DNA of 64,000 bases from Flavobacteria bacterium BAL38 (GCA_000169355.1 AAXX01000001.1:1178001-1242000), one strand, 5' to 3'; positions 9,609 to 18,543 are shown, numbered from the stretch's first letter. Notes: generated by a model from the sequence alone, not told the origin. Program-made: numbers and translations.

Positions 9609-10214
9609 ATGTTTGCTGAATTTGCATTTCCCATTTTTGAACAAAGTATCAAAACATACCACATTATTGATGATGTGTATCAACCAGTTGTAAATCCTTT
9701 CGAAAAAGGAACTATTGAATATTTGTTGTTTGCGAAAAATTGGGTAGATACAGTGCAATGGCATTATGAAGATATCGTTCGTGATCCAAATATTGACCCG
9801 GTTGCGGCTTTAGATTTAAAACGTAAAATTGATGCTTCTAACCAAGTTCGTACGGATATGGTGGAATACATTGACAGTTATTTCTTAGACAAATACAAAG
9901 ATGTTCAAGTAAAACCAAATGCAAAAATTAACACGGAAAGTCCAGCTTGGGCAATTGACCGTTTGTCAATTTTAGCTTTAAAAATTTACCACATGAACGA
10001 AGAAGCCACAAGAGAAGAAGCTTCAGCCGATCATAGAGCAAAATGTCAAGTTAAATTAGACGTTTTATTAGACCAAAAAAACGACATGTTTACTTCAATC
10101 AGTCAATTAATTCAAGATATTGAAGCGGGCGACAAATACATGAAAGTATACAAACAAATGAAAATGTACAACGACGAGGAGTTAAATCCGGTGTTGTATC
10201 AAAATAAAAAATAG
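9609..10214 (+). CDS. DUF4254 protein
   Basis: A soluble, helix-rich protein of 201 residues with no signal peptide or membrane segment. The 'NWVDTVQWHYEDIVRDPNID' N-terminal block and 'DRLSILALKIYHM' fit the DUF4254 family of Bacteroidota. The family has no established reaction. Its frequent placement beside a GT9 glycosyltransferase suggests a link to lipopolysaccharide assembly, which is inference. Here the GT9 gene follows after 7 bases, so the two are probably co-transcribed from the promoter at 9553-9586. Acidic residues such as the DxxxD/E pairs in the central helices could bind metal, but no named catalytic motif can be pointed to. Confidence 0.8.
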   Translation: MFAEFAFPIFEQSIKTYHIIDDVYQPVVNPFEKGTIEYLLFAKNWVDTVQWHYEDIVRDPNIDPVAALDLKRKIDASNQVRTDMVEYIDSYFLDKYKDVQVKPNAKINTESPAWAIDRLSILALKIYHMNEEATREEASADHRAKCQVKLDVLLDQKNDMFTSISQLIQDIEAGDKYMKVYKQMKMYNDEELNPVLYQNKK

Positions 10215-10221
10215 TAATCTA

Positions 10222-11256
10222 TTGCTATCTAAACCAAAACACATATTGGTAATAAGGCTCTCAGCCATGGGTGATGTCGCAATGACAGTTCCTGTGTTGA
10301 GAGCCTTAGTTTTACAATATCCTGACGTAAAAATTACCGTAGTTTCTCGACCGTTTTTTCAACCTTTTTTTGATGGTATTCCAAATGTGAATTTCTTTGG
10401 CGTGGATTTGAATAAGCGTCACAAAGGATTCTTAGGTTTATTGCGATTATTTTCTGATTTGCGAAAATTAGATATTCATTTTGTTGCCGATTTGCATAAT
10501 GTACTTCGTTCAAAAGTGATTCGCACTTTATTTACCTTAAGCGGAAAAAAAGTCGCCGCAACCGATAAAGGAAGAACCGAAAAGAAAGCTTTAGTAAGTT
10601 TAACAAACAAAGTTTTTACTCCAGTTAAACCAATGGTCGATAGACACTTAGACACTTTCAAGCAACTTGGTTTTTCTGTAGACTTAATGAATCCAAAATT
10701 TCCTGAAAAAGTTAATCTATCGGAAGAAATCATCTCAATTACAGAAAATAAAAATCAAAATTGGATAGGAATTGCGCCTTTTGCGCAATATGAAAGTAAG
10801 GTGTATCCTTTAGATTTAATGCAAGAAGTAATTGATGAATTAGCCGAAAATAAAAGTTATAAAATCTTCTTATTTGGTGGAGGTGACAACGAAATCCAAT
10901 TGTTAAATCAATTGCAAAACCAACACGATAATGTAATTGTTTTGGCTGGAAAATTACAATTCAAACAAGAATTAGAAGTGATTTCTAATTTAGACGTTAT
11001 GCTTTCTATGGATTCAGGAAATTCACATATTGCTGCGATGTTAGGTGTAAAAGTGATTACACTTTGGGGAGCAACACATCCATTTGCAGGTTTTAAGCCG
11101 TTTAATCAACCAGACGATTTTTGCATTACTTCAGATAGAAACAAGTTTCCATTATTACCAACCTCAATTTATGGCAATAAAAAAGTGGAAGGATATGAAG
11201 ATGTAATGCGAACGATTTCTCCAGAAACAATAGTTGAAAAAATAAAAAAGTCGTAA
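10222..11256 (+). CDS. Glycosyltransferase family 9 (heptosyltransferase-like)
   Basis: A GT-B enzyme of 344 residues. The N-terminal 'ILVIRLSAMGDVAMTVPVLRAL' block and the C-terminal 'DSGNSHIAAMLGVKVITLWGATHP' donor-site block are diagnostic of GT9 (WaaC/WaaF/RfaQ-like) proteins, which add ADP-heptose or a similar sugar to the lipid A core on the cytosolic face. No ATG is available at the right place; translation most likely begins at TTG 10222, directly giving LSKPKHILVIR. A start at the next ATG (in LSAMGD) would cut the first beta strand. It forms a pair with the DUF4254 gene 7 bases upstream and is followed by a hairpin terminator. Confidence 0.88.
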   Translation: MLSKPKHILVIRLSAMGDVAMTVPVLRALVLQYPDVKITVVSRPFFQPFFDGIPNVNFFGVDLNKRHKGFLGLLRLFSDLRKLDIHFVADLHNVLRSKVIRTLFTLSGKKVAATDKGRTEKKALVSLTNKVFTPVKPMVDRHLDTFKQLGFSVDLMNPKFPEKVNLSEEIISITENKNQNWIGIAPFAQYESKVYPLDLMQEVIDELAENKSYKIFLFGGGDNEIQLLNQLQNQHDNVIVLAGKLQFKQELEVISNLDVMLSMDSGNSHIAAMLGVKVITLWGATHPFAGFKPFNQPDDFCITSDRNKFPLLPTSIYGNKKVEGYEDVMRTISPETIVEKIKKS

Positions 11257-11278
11257 CATATAAAATGGTACGACTTTT
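11246..11278 (+). terminator. Hairpin terminator after the GT9 gene
   Basis: Ten-base arms AAAAGTCGTA and TACGACTTTT enclose a 13-base loop; the left arm includes the last codons of the gene. The right arm ends in a short T run. It can serve both this gene and the convergent one. Confidence 0.6.
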
Positions 11279-11297
11279 AACAAAAATCAAACTATAA

Positions 11298-12995
11298 CTA
11301 TTTCTTATACTCTTTAATTAATAGTTTTAATTCCTCAATTTCTTTTTTCAACTCTTCAATTTGTGCCTGTTGTTCTTGAATTGCTTTTACAGTAACCGGA
11401 ATAATATCACTGTAATTAACACCTAAATGTTCGTTTTTAACCTCTTTGTAATCTCCATTTTCGTTAACAGGCACCCAACTATGGGTTTGCACTACTTCTG
11501 GTAAGATTTCCAATAATTGTTGAGCTGAAAATCCAATTTTCTTTTCTTGTTTCTCTAGGGGGATTGTTGTTTTTCCTAATTTATAGTTTTTCCAATTATA
11601 TGTTATTGTGTTTAATTTTAATAATTCTTTTAATCCATAATTCAAAGGTTGAACATTTGTTTTTAGATTCATGTCAGATGTTGTTATAACTCCATTTGTA
11701 GCATAAACTGCTCCCCATCTTCTATTAGTTTTTCCTAATGTGTTACCAAATGAACTTGTTTCATCTGACATTGGATTAAAACCAGAACCTTCAAAAAATA
11801 GTTCATTGGTTCCATCAATAAAATATTCAATAGATCCTATAGCTACTGCAGAACCTCCCGAATTTGAATTACTAAATCCTGCAACAAAATCTTTTGTAAA
11901 TGTTGTACTACCTGTGTCATTAAATGTAGTTCCATCATCAGAATCTAAAAATGCTTCATCTCCAAAATGAATATAGTTATCGTCAAATCTAGTATCCATT
12001 ATTTTTCTATCGGTTCCTTGAATAATCATTTCGCCAGGAAAAGCTGCTGATGTACTACTTCTAAAAGTTAAGTCGTTTGTGTCTAAATTTAAGGTAGTGC
12101 CTTGAGTTAAAGTGCCTCCTAGTCTAACAGTAGATCCAGTTAATGTTAAACCGTTAGTGTAAGTATTTGATCCGCTTCCAGAAGGTAAAGTTACAGAGTT
12201 ACCATTTGAAATGGAGAGTGTGCTACCAACTAAACTTAACGTTTGGCTATCTGTACCAGATCCACCGCCTGTTGGAGTTTGCCAATAACCATTTCCATCA
12301 GCATCAGAAGTTAATACTTTCCCATCACCTTGCGTTCCATCTTCAAGTCTAAAACTATATGAACCAGGTGAAGCTATAGCAGTTTCAGTTACTAGTACAT
12401 TATCTACAGAAGCTCCATAATCGTAATTTCCTTGATATTCAAATCTTAAAGAATAACTATTACCTGGAACAACAGTTGCAGTTCCTGAATAAGTAGTATT
12501 TGCATCTGTTGTTAAATTAAAAAAGTTTGCTCCAACTTGTGAAGAAGTTGTATCGTTATATAAATAAGCTCTAAATGAATCAGGTGCAGCTCCAAAGTTG
12601 TTATATCGGTAAGCAAAACTAATTGAGATGCTTGTAGTTGTAGGTGCAGTTGAGAAATTCATTATTGCAGTTGAATTTAACCCACAGCTTAATGCATCTG
12701 AACTGATATATAACCAAGTTCCAGTACATGAAGTACAATTTACATTTGCGTTTCCAGTACCAGTTACCCATCCTTGAGTAGCATTTCCTGTACAATCACT
12801 GTCTATTGTGTGATTTTGAGTTACTGTATAACTACTAAAATTTTCATTGATTAAGTTTACCGTACCACCGCTACTACCTGGTGTAGTTGAACCAAAAACG
12901 TGTAATGTAGCTGTTGGATTTGTAGTGTTTATTCCTACTTGGCTAAAAATCGTAAAAGTTGATATTAAAGAAATTAGCAGGTAATATTTTTTCAT
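11298..12995 (-). CDS. Secreted surface protein with C-terminal Peptidase_S74 intramolecular chaperone
   Basis: A 565-residue protein. Residues 1-18 are a signal peptide, followed by QVGINTTNPTATLHV, a motif common at the N-terminus of flavobacterial surface proteins. A jelly-roll-like region (about 45-215) contains several Cys residues, then come collagen-like Ser/Thr/Gly-rich repeats (about 225-330). The C-terminus has SDMNLKTNV, the Ser-Asp autocleavage site of S74 chaperones first known from phage tail spikes, a 'KIGFSAQQLLEILPEVV' block and a final coiled coil of E/K heptads that should trimerise. It is divergent from a membrane AraC regulator. The upstream ATG at 13019 precedes the signal peptide badly, so 12995 is used. 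The ligand is unknown. It is not part of a prophage, since no other phage gene is present. Confidence 0.85.
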   Translation of the reverse strand: MKKYYLLISLISTFTIFSQVGINTTNPTATLHVFGSTTPGSSGGTVNLINENFSSYTVTQNHTIDSDCTGNATQGWVTGTGNANVNCTSCTGTWLYISSDALSCGLNSTAIMNFSTAPTTTSISISFAYRYNNFGAAPDSFRAYLYNDTTSSQVGANFFNLTTDANTTYSGTATVVPGNSYSLRFEYQGNYDYGASVDNVLVTETAIASPGSYSFRLEDGTQGDGKVLTSDADGNGYWQTPTGGGSGTDSQTLSLVGSTLSISNGNSVTLPSGSGSNTYTNGLTLTGSTVRLGGTLTQGTTLNLDTNDLTFRSSTSAAFPGEMIIQGTDRKIMDTRFDDNYIHFGDEAFLDSDDGTTFNDTGSTTFTKDFVAGFSNSNSGGSAVAIGSIEYFIDGTNELFFEGSGFNPMSDETSSFGNTLGKTNRRWGAVYATNGVITTSDMNLKTNVQPLNYGLKELLKLNTITYNWKNYKLGKTTIPLEKQEKKIGFSAQQLLEILPEVVQTHSWVPVNENGDYKEVKNEHLGVNYSDIIPVTVKAIQEQQAQIEELKKEIEELKLLIKEYKK

Positions 12996-13016
12996 AATAA
13001 TTACATTTATTTTGCG

Positions 13017-13024
13017 CAAATGTA
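13017..13024 (-). promoter_or_regulatory. Candidate -7 box for the S74 surface protein
   Basis: On the minus strand the sequence reads TACATTTG, an exact TAnnTTTG, 21 bases upstream of the ATG at 12995. The -33 element is not clear. Confidence 0.4.
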
Positions 13025-13110
13025 TTATTTAATGTATTTTTTCCTTAATTTTATACGTCTAATATTACGGAATTAGGACAAATTTCCACCATATTACAAT
13101 ATAAAAACAC

Positions 13111-14160
13111 ATGACGGATCTAATTTTAGGCTTAATTTTAATTTCTTTTTTATTATTTGGGTTCTTTTTTATTCTAAACATCAAAAAGAAGAGCATCAAA
13201 ATAAATATGTTTTTTTATCTGGTTTGGTTTTTAGTTTTTATTAGTATTTATATTGCAACTGATAAAAAAACATTTTTTAATGAAAATATAATTAGTGCAT
13301 TTGCATTAATGTTTTTTGTTTGGTTGACCTTATTACCAACAATTATGTATGCAATTGTTTTTTATGTTATAAAACAAAAGCAACTTTCTTTCAATCATTT
13401 TTATATCCCTATTTGCCTTTTTTTAGTAAATTTTCTTTCTCTATTGTTTTTTTCCTTTTCTAAAGATTCGAAATCATTTTCATATGAGTTTATTCAAAAT
13501 ATAATGACATATTCTAACTTTCTTGTCATTTTTTTTATATTTCCAATTTCCACTTTTTTTTATGTTTACAAAGCTTCGGCAATGGTTATAGTGGTAAATA
13601 AATCTAAATCAATAATTAGTTTAGTTAAACAACCTATTTTTTTATTTATAACCCTTTACTTTTTATTTATTTTATCTTGTTTTTTAAATTACATTTTTCC
13701 TTCTTTTGTTTTTAAAATTTTTATATTTATTTACCTTCCGGTATCTGCATTTACTTTATTCAAGACAATTAATAAAAATAATATTTTACAATCAAGTTAT
13801 GAATTTTCTACTTCTTTATTAATTATTGATGATAATCTTGTAAAAGCCTTAAATGATAATCTTGTTTTTTTAAATCCAGATTTAAACATAAAGCAACTTG
13901 CAAGAGATATAGGAACAAACGAAAAATATCTTTCTCAACTAATAAATAAAAAATACAAAACAAGTTATTCTAATTTTATAAATGAATTCAGAGTAAATTA
14001 TGCTAAAAAATTATTATTAGATGTTGAATATGAAAATTACACTCTTCAAACGATTGGTTCAATGTCTGGTTTTAAATCTAAGTCTAGTTTTAATCTGACT
14101 TTTAAAAAAATATCTGGATTTACGCCTACAGATTTTAAATTACGTAAAGGAGCTGTTTAG
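13111..14160 (+). CDS. Membrane-embedded AraC-family transcriptional regulator (module 1)
   Basis: A 349-residue protein. The first about 230 residues form six or seven hydrophobic segments. The last about 100 residues are an AraC-type double helix-turn-helix, with 'LNIKQLARDIGTNEKYLSQLINKKY' as the first HTH and 'LQTIGSMSGFKSKSSFNLTFKKISGFTPTDFK' as the second. Such 7TM-AraC proteins are thought to sense a membrane or periplasmic signal and bind DNA directly. It is transcribed away from the S74 surface protein, so that gene is the likeliest target. It is paralogous to the regulator at 16276: the same topology, and both carry GTNEKYLSQ / GSNEKYLSL and FKSKSSFN / FHSKSSFN. A hairpin overlaps its stop codon. 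Confidence 0.85.
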   Translation: MTDLILGLILISFLLFGFFFILNIKKKSIKINMFFYLVWFLVFISIYIATDKKTFFNENIISAFALMFFVWLTLLPTIMYAIVFYVIKQKQLSFNHFYIPICLFLVNFLSLLFFSFSKDSKSFSYEFIQNIMTYSNFLVIFFIFPISTFFYVYKASAMVIVVNKSKSIISLVKQPIFLFITLYFLFILSCFLNYIFPSFVFKIFIFIYLPVSAFTLFKTINKNNILQSSYEFSTSLLIIDDNLVKALNDNLVFLNPDLNIKQLARDIGTNEKYLSQLINKKYKTSYSNFINEFRVNYAKKLLLDVEYENYTLQTIGSMSGFKSKSSFNLTFKKISGFTPTDFKLRKGAV

Positions 14161-14169
14161 CTCCTTTAC
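14144..14169 (+). terminator. Hairpin at the 3' end of AraC module 1
   Basis: GTAAAGGAGCT and AGCTCCTTTAC form a perfect 11-base stem around a 4-base loop and overlap the TAG stop. No strong T run follows on either strand, so it is terminator-like rather than certain. It separates convergent genes. Confidence 0.5.
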
Positions 14170-14192
14170 AATTTAGTTATAGGGCTTCTGCA

Positions 14193-16138
14193 TCAAAATC
14201 CTAAGTGAACTAAAACATAATTTTTAAGTAAATTATGAAAAAACCTTTCTTGATCTGTATTTACAGTAATGGTTGTAAAATAGGTTGAATTTCTTAAAAA
14301 GCCATTGTCACAAATAAATATAGCTCTATTTCCTTCTCCACATGTCCAAATAGCAGGCTTTCCATTAATGAATCGTGCTAAAACCTGAGCTCCAATTGGA
14401 AGAGTGTAAGATGTTCCGCTAAATTCTGCACTTACACCAACACCTTCTATGCTTATACCTGCGTTTGCAGTCCCCCAATAACTACTACTTAATGCTATTG
14501 TAGAATTCACAGTTGTTGGATTCGCTCCTGCAATAAAAGTCCCTGTTCCACCAAATGTTGTATGATAATTTGTTGAAGTAGTTATAGCATTTGCATCTAG
14601 TGTAATTATAGCAATTCCACCTAAGGCAACATAATCTCTTATTCTTTGGCAATCTGTTACAGATCTTGCTCCGCCAGTTTTATTTGGTCCACAGGCAATA
14701 ATTTCTCTTGTATTCTTCATTGTTAAAGGAGAAATGGAGCCGTAAAGTTGATGTATAATCATCATGCAAAAGACCTCCAATAGTATTAAATATGCCAGTT
14801 GGGCCATAGTTTTGTGGAACAGTTTGTTGTCCAAATTCTGAAGTGGAGTAATATGAACTTCCATCTATATATGAAATTGAAATTACCTTTCCATTAACTC
14901 GAATTGAAAACACACAGGTTTGCCCTCCAAAATTAACTTCAAAACTAGCTAAACCTGATGAGTTTGGAATCCCTGTAACGGTAAAACTTAAGTTTCCACT
15001 TCCGGAAGCTAATGTCCCGGGTGTTAAAGTTGCCGTTAAACCAGATACCCCTGTTGAATTAATACTTTGTGTTGTATATGCTCGTCCATTTCCACCAGTG
15101 TATGGTAAAATAGTAGTTCCAGAATATAAATCAAATTGTGTAGCAGTTGCAGGAGAATGACTTGCTGCACTACAATTTAAACCGGAAACCAATGGCGTTC
15201 CACTAATAACAATTTGAACATTAGAACCAGAACAGGTAAGCCCATTTATAAAATTACTTAGGTTAAATTGTGCATTTCCTGTTGAATTTGGAGTTCCAGT
15301 TACATTAAAAACTAAAGTACCTCCTGCTGGGTTTACAAATCCTGAAGAAATTGTAGCCGTTAAACCTGTAACACCAGTTGATGTTATGCTTTGTGCAGCA
15401 TATGCACCACCATTTGTAAGGATACTATTAGAATATGTTACTGTAATAGTTCCATTATAAGGAGAACCATTAATTCCTGTAGCAGGATTTTCAACAACAG
15501 CGGTTGAACAAGAAATTGTTGATCCAATTCTTGCTTTATCAATCGTAACAGTAAAACTACAGTTTTTACCATCAAAAGTAAATGGAAAAGTTGCAGTTGC
15601 AGTGTTTGATACAGACACAAAAGGATCGGGTGTTCCAGTGATAGTAAATGTAAAATTTCCAGGGCCATTTGCTAATGTACCAGCGTTTAAAGTAGCCGAT
15701 AATCCTGTAACACCTATTGAAGCAATTGATGTTCCTGAAGGATATGCAACGCCATTTCCTCCAGTGTAAGGCACGGTTATTGTTTTATTATAGGGGTAGG
15801 CCAGCAACTCCATTTCCACTTGGAGAAACAGTAAAAGGAGCCGCGCAAGGTAATGAAGCTATTGAAGGCGTAGTATTAATAGTTTGACATAAAGATTGCC
15901 AAGTAGCGCCATTGTAAAACTCAAAACATTCAATAGTAGTATTGTAAATCATTAATCCATTTGCAGGTAACATAATCGCATTTCTTTGAATAGTGGTTAG
16001 TCTAGGAACTAATAATCCTTGTGTAGAACTAGAAATATCTAATATAGAACTTTCGTGAGGGTTTGTAGTTCCAATTCCAACTTGAGAAAACGAATGTATT
16101 GTTCTAAATGCCACAATAGCTAATAATATTTTTTTCAT
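14193..16138 (-). pseudogene. Secreted repeat-rich surface protein broken by two frameshifts (module 2)
   Basis: Three minus-strand frames join into one gene. Frame one (16138 down to about 15796) has a signal peptide and QVGIGTTNPHESSILDISS. Frame two (to about 14746) holds three related beta-sandwich-like repeats of about 90 residues, each with GVTGLTATL / GVSGLTATL and a VTGTPNS-type turn. Frame three ends the protein with a 'GGARSVTDCQRIRDYVALGG' domain. Dropping one base from the four-base G run at 15793-15796 (plus strand) and one from the A run at 14744-14746 restores a single frame of about 647 residues (GLPYNKT and TSTYGSISP at the joins). Both shifts are one extra base, so sequencing or assembly error is as possible as real decay. 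It is divergent from a membrane AraC regulator. Confidence 0.8.
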
Positions 16139-16162
16139 AATCATTTGTATTTTGATGCAGAA

Positions 16163-16170
16163 CAAAACTA
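16163..16170 (-). promoter_or_regulatory. Candidate -7 box for the frameshifted surface protein
   Basis: On the minus strand the sequence reads TAGTTTTG, an exact TAnnTTTG, 24 bases before the ATG at 16138. Confidence 0.35.
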
Positions 16171-16208
16171 CTTTGGTTGATTATGATAATAAAATACTAT
16201 ATGTTTGT

Positions 16209-16245
16209 ATTCCGTGTATTTGTACAAATTCTGTATATTTATACA
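16209..16245. promoter_or_regulatory. Tandem 18-base direct repeat, candidate AraC-type operator
   Basis: ATTCCGTGTATTTGTACA (16209-16226) and ATTCTGTATATTTATACA (16228-16245) match at 15 of 18 positions with a 19-base period. The region also contains the perfect palindrome ATTTGTACAAAT at 16218-16229. It lies in the divergent spacer between the surface-protein gene and the AraC regulator. AraC-family proteins commonly bind tandem direct repeats, so this is a plausible operator for the regulator starting at 16276. Binding is inferred. Confidence 0.45.
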
Positions 16246-16275
16246 ATTAATTAACATAAAATACAGCCTAATTTA

Positions 16276-17358
16276 ATGTCATTACTACTTCCCATTTTAA
16301 CTGCTTTTGTGTTGGCATTTCTCTTTTTATTTAGAGGAAAAGGCAAGCAAAATAAGACTTCGCAGTTTTTAGGATTGTATTTTTTACTTTGGGCTTTGGC
16401 TATTTTATGCTTCTTTTTAGCGACAGAAAAGCTAACTTGGCTTTCTGAGAAGATTTCGGAGGTAATTATGTTACTTTTCTTTGTTTTCCTACTTGCAATT
16501 CCACCTACGATTTATCTTTATAGTGCTTTTTTGGCCGGAATTCGTCAAAATAGAAATGTAAAACATTATTATATTTTGTTCTTACTTTTCTTTATTAATG
16601 CGTTTTCCTTTTTGTATATGGATTCGAAAAAGAATCTTTTTATGAAAGAAATGAGCGAAAAAATATTGACGTATTCCAATTATTTGGCACTGCTTTTTGT
16701 GTTTCCATTATTGAGTATTTATTATTTGTTTTTGTCGGTTTCAGTATTTAAAAACTATAAAAGAGAAAAACTATTGGATGCCACTTCACCTGGAATTCAT
16801 CCTGATAAATTGCTTCATTTTATTTTAGGTTACGTCATTTTTATGATCTTGTTGCTAATAAGCCTAACAGGGATTTTGCCTAAATTCTTAAAATTGTCTT
16901 TCGAATTGTATTCTGCAGCTTATTTTATTTATGTAGGTTACATCAGTTGGAAACAAGAAAAATTAGATTTCGAAGTTGTGCAAGAACAAAAAGAAGCTAA
17001 AGAATCAGAAACTTTTGCACCATTTTTTGAAGGATTAGAAGAAAAGTTAGGTACCATAATGAAAGAAGAAAAACCTTTTTTAGATGCTAAACTTACTTTG
17101 AATCAGTTGGCTAAGAAAATTGGAAGTAATGAAAAATATTTATCACTTTTCTTAAACTCTAAGTACGAAATGAATTTTGCAACCTACATCAATTCATATC
17201 GAATTGAAGAAGCAAAACAGCTTTTAGTACAAAAAGAAACCGCTAATTTCACTATCGAAACAATAGCAAATATGGCGGGATTTCATTCTAAATCTTCTTT
17301 CAATACTGCTTTTAAGAAAGCAACGGGCAAAACGCCTTCTGAGTTTAAAAATTTTTAA
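16276..17358 (+). CDS. Membrane-embedded AraC-family transcriptional regulator (module 2)
   Basis: A 360-residue paralogue of the regulator at 13111. About seven membrane segments occupy residues 1-235 and a charged linker (QEQKEAKESE) follows. The C-terminal AraC DNA-binding domain contains 'LTLNQLAKKIGSNEKYLSLFLNSKY' and 'IETIANMAGFHSKSSFNTAFKKATGKTPSEFK'. It is divergent from the frameshifted surface-protein gene across a 137-base spacer that carries a tandem repeat operator candidate. The stop codon overlaps the stop of the convergent reductase gene by 4 bases. Control of the adjacent surface protein is likely by gene order but unproven. The signal it senses is unknown. Confidence 0.85.
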   Translation: MSLLLPILTAFVLAFLFLFRGKGKQNKTSQFLGLYFLLWALAILCFFLATEKLTWLSEKISEVIMLLFFVFLLAIPPTIYLYSAFLAGIRQNRNVKHYYILFLLFFINAFSFLYMDSKKNLFMKEMSEKILTYSNYLALLFVFPLLSIYYLFLSVSVFKNYKREKLLDATSPGIHPDKLLHFILGYVIFMILLLISLTGILPKFLKLSFELYSAAYFIYVGYISWKQEKLDFEVVQEQKEAKESETFAPFFEGLEEKLGTIMKEEKPFLDAKLTLNQLAKKIGSNEKYLSLFLNSKYEMNFATYINSYRIEEAKQLLVQKETANFTIETIANMAGFHSKSSFNTAFKKATGKTPSEFKNF

Positions 17359-18407
17359 ACATCATCAAAATCAATCTTAATCGTAGCTGTTGTTGGGTAA
17401 GCCTGACAAGCTAATGTTAATCCATCAGCTACTTCAGCATCAGTTAATATTTGATTTTTTTTCATTTCGGCTGCACCTTCTGTAATTTTACAAATACAAC
17501 TACTACAAATTCCACCCTGACATGAGTATGGAACATCTAATCCTTGTTTTAAAGCCGCTTCTAATAAAGTTTGTTTCTGACTCATTTCAAAACTAGTTTC
17601 TTCATCATCAACTAAGATCGAAATTTTTGTATGTCCTTCAGCTCCACCTACAGTTTCATTCTCGTTAGAAGAAGTTGAGAACAATTCGAACTTAATATCT
17701 GATTCAGAAACATTATTTTCTTTTAGTGTTTCTGAAACTAGGTTTATCATTTCTTCTGGTCCACATAAATAGAATTTTGAAAACGTCATTTCTGAGTGTT
17801 TGTTCTTCAATACAAAATTCACGCTTGGTTTATCAATTCTACCAAACAAGGCATTATCAGCAGTAGATTGACTATAAACATATTGCACAAACAAACGGCC
17901 AACATATTGTAATTGCAAATCGTGTAATTGGTTGTGAAAAATGGTGTCATTTTCCGATTTGTTTCCGTAAACCAATACAAAAGTACTGTTTGGTTCTTCT
18001 TCTAAAACCGATTTTAAAATGGAGTAAACAGGAGTAATTCCGCTACCTGCCACAAATGCCGCGTAGTTTTTTTGACGTTCAGCTTTTGGTTCAAAAGTGA
18101 ATTTTCCTTCGGGAGTTCCTACTTCGATTACGTTTCCAACTGCTAATTTTTCATTGGCAAATTTAGAGAAGAATCCAGTTTTTATTGCTTTTACGGCAAT
18201 TCGTAATTCGCCACTTTTTGGAGAAGAACAAATCGAATAGGCTCTTCTAATTTCTTGTCCGTCAAGGGTAACTTTTAAGTTTACATATTGTCCGGCAACA
18301 AAAGTGTAATATGATTTTAATTCGTCTGGTACATTAAAAAGAATGGAAACCGCATCAGCCGTTTCTTTAATAATTTCTTTAATGCTTAATTTATAAAATG
18401 ATGACAT
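17355..18407 (-). CDS. PaaE-like ferredoxin/flavin oxidoreductase with C-terminal 2Fe-2S domain
   Basis: A 350-residue cytosolic electron-transfer protein with three domains in order. The FAD-binding barrel carries 'RAYSICSSP', the NAD(P)-binding Rossmann domain carries 'FVAGSGITPVYSILKSVL', and a plant-type 2Fe-2S ferredoxin domain contains Cys296, Cys301, Cys304 and Cys334 (CX4CX2CX29C). This order is that of PaaE, the reductase of phenylacetyl-CoA epoxygenase, and of related ferredoxin-NADP reductases. No paaABCD genes are nearby, so its partner oxygenase or desaturase is unknown. It stands alone, convergent with the AraC gene and divergent from padR. Confidence 0.88.
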   Translation of the reverse strand: MSSFYKLSIKEIIKETADAVSILFNVPDELKSYYTFVAGQYVNLKVTLDGQEIRRAYSICSSPKSGELRIAVKAIKTGFFSKFANEKLAVGNVIEVGTPEGKFTFEPKAERQKNYAAFVAGSGITPVYSILKSVLEEEPNSTFVLVYGNKSENDTIFHNQLHDLQLQYVGRLFVQYVYSQSTADNALFGRIDKPSVNFVLKNKHSEMTFSKFYLCGPEEMINLVSETLKENNVSESDIKFELFSTSSNENETVGGAEGHTKISILVDDEETSFEMSQKQTLLEAALKQGLDVPYSCQGGICSSCICKITEGAAEMKKNQILTDAEVADGLTLACQAYPTTATIKIDFDDV

Positions 18408-18495
18408 GTGATTTATTTTTTACAAAAATACTATTTATCAAGAAAATAGAAGTAAGTGAACAGAAAAAAGACTTTAAAAAATATACTTAAGAATG

Positions 18496-18525
18496 TTATG
18501 CATAAGAAAATTATGTATATATTTG
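18496..18525 (+). promoter_or_regulatory. padR promoter -7 box with upstream palindrome
   Basis: The -7 element TATATTTG is at 18518-18525, 18 bases before the padR ATG. A perfect 10-base palindrome TTATGCATAA sits at 18496-18505, where bound protein would block the promoter, and a similar TTATGTATA follows at 18511-18519. PadR proteins often repress their own operon through AT-rich palindromes, so autoregulation is a reasonable inference. Confidence 0.5.
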
Positions 18526-18543
18526 CTTTGAAGTTTTAAGCTT

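Noticed and set aside
11298..12995. Possible prophage because of the S74 tail-spike chaperone domain
   Set aside because: The protein has a bacterial signal peptide and a VGINTTNP start typical of flavobacterial surface proteins. There are no capsid, terminase, portal or integrase genes nearby.
14680..16165. Programmed ribosomal frameshift in the module 2 surface protein
   Set aside because: The C4 and T3 runs (coding strand) lack a classical slippery heptamer, and two separate shifts would be needed. Error or mutation is simpler.
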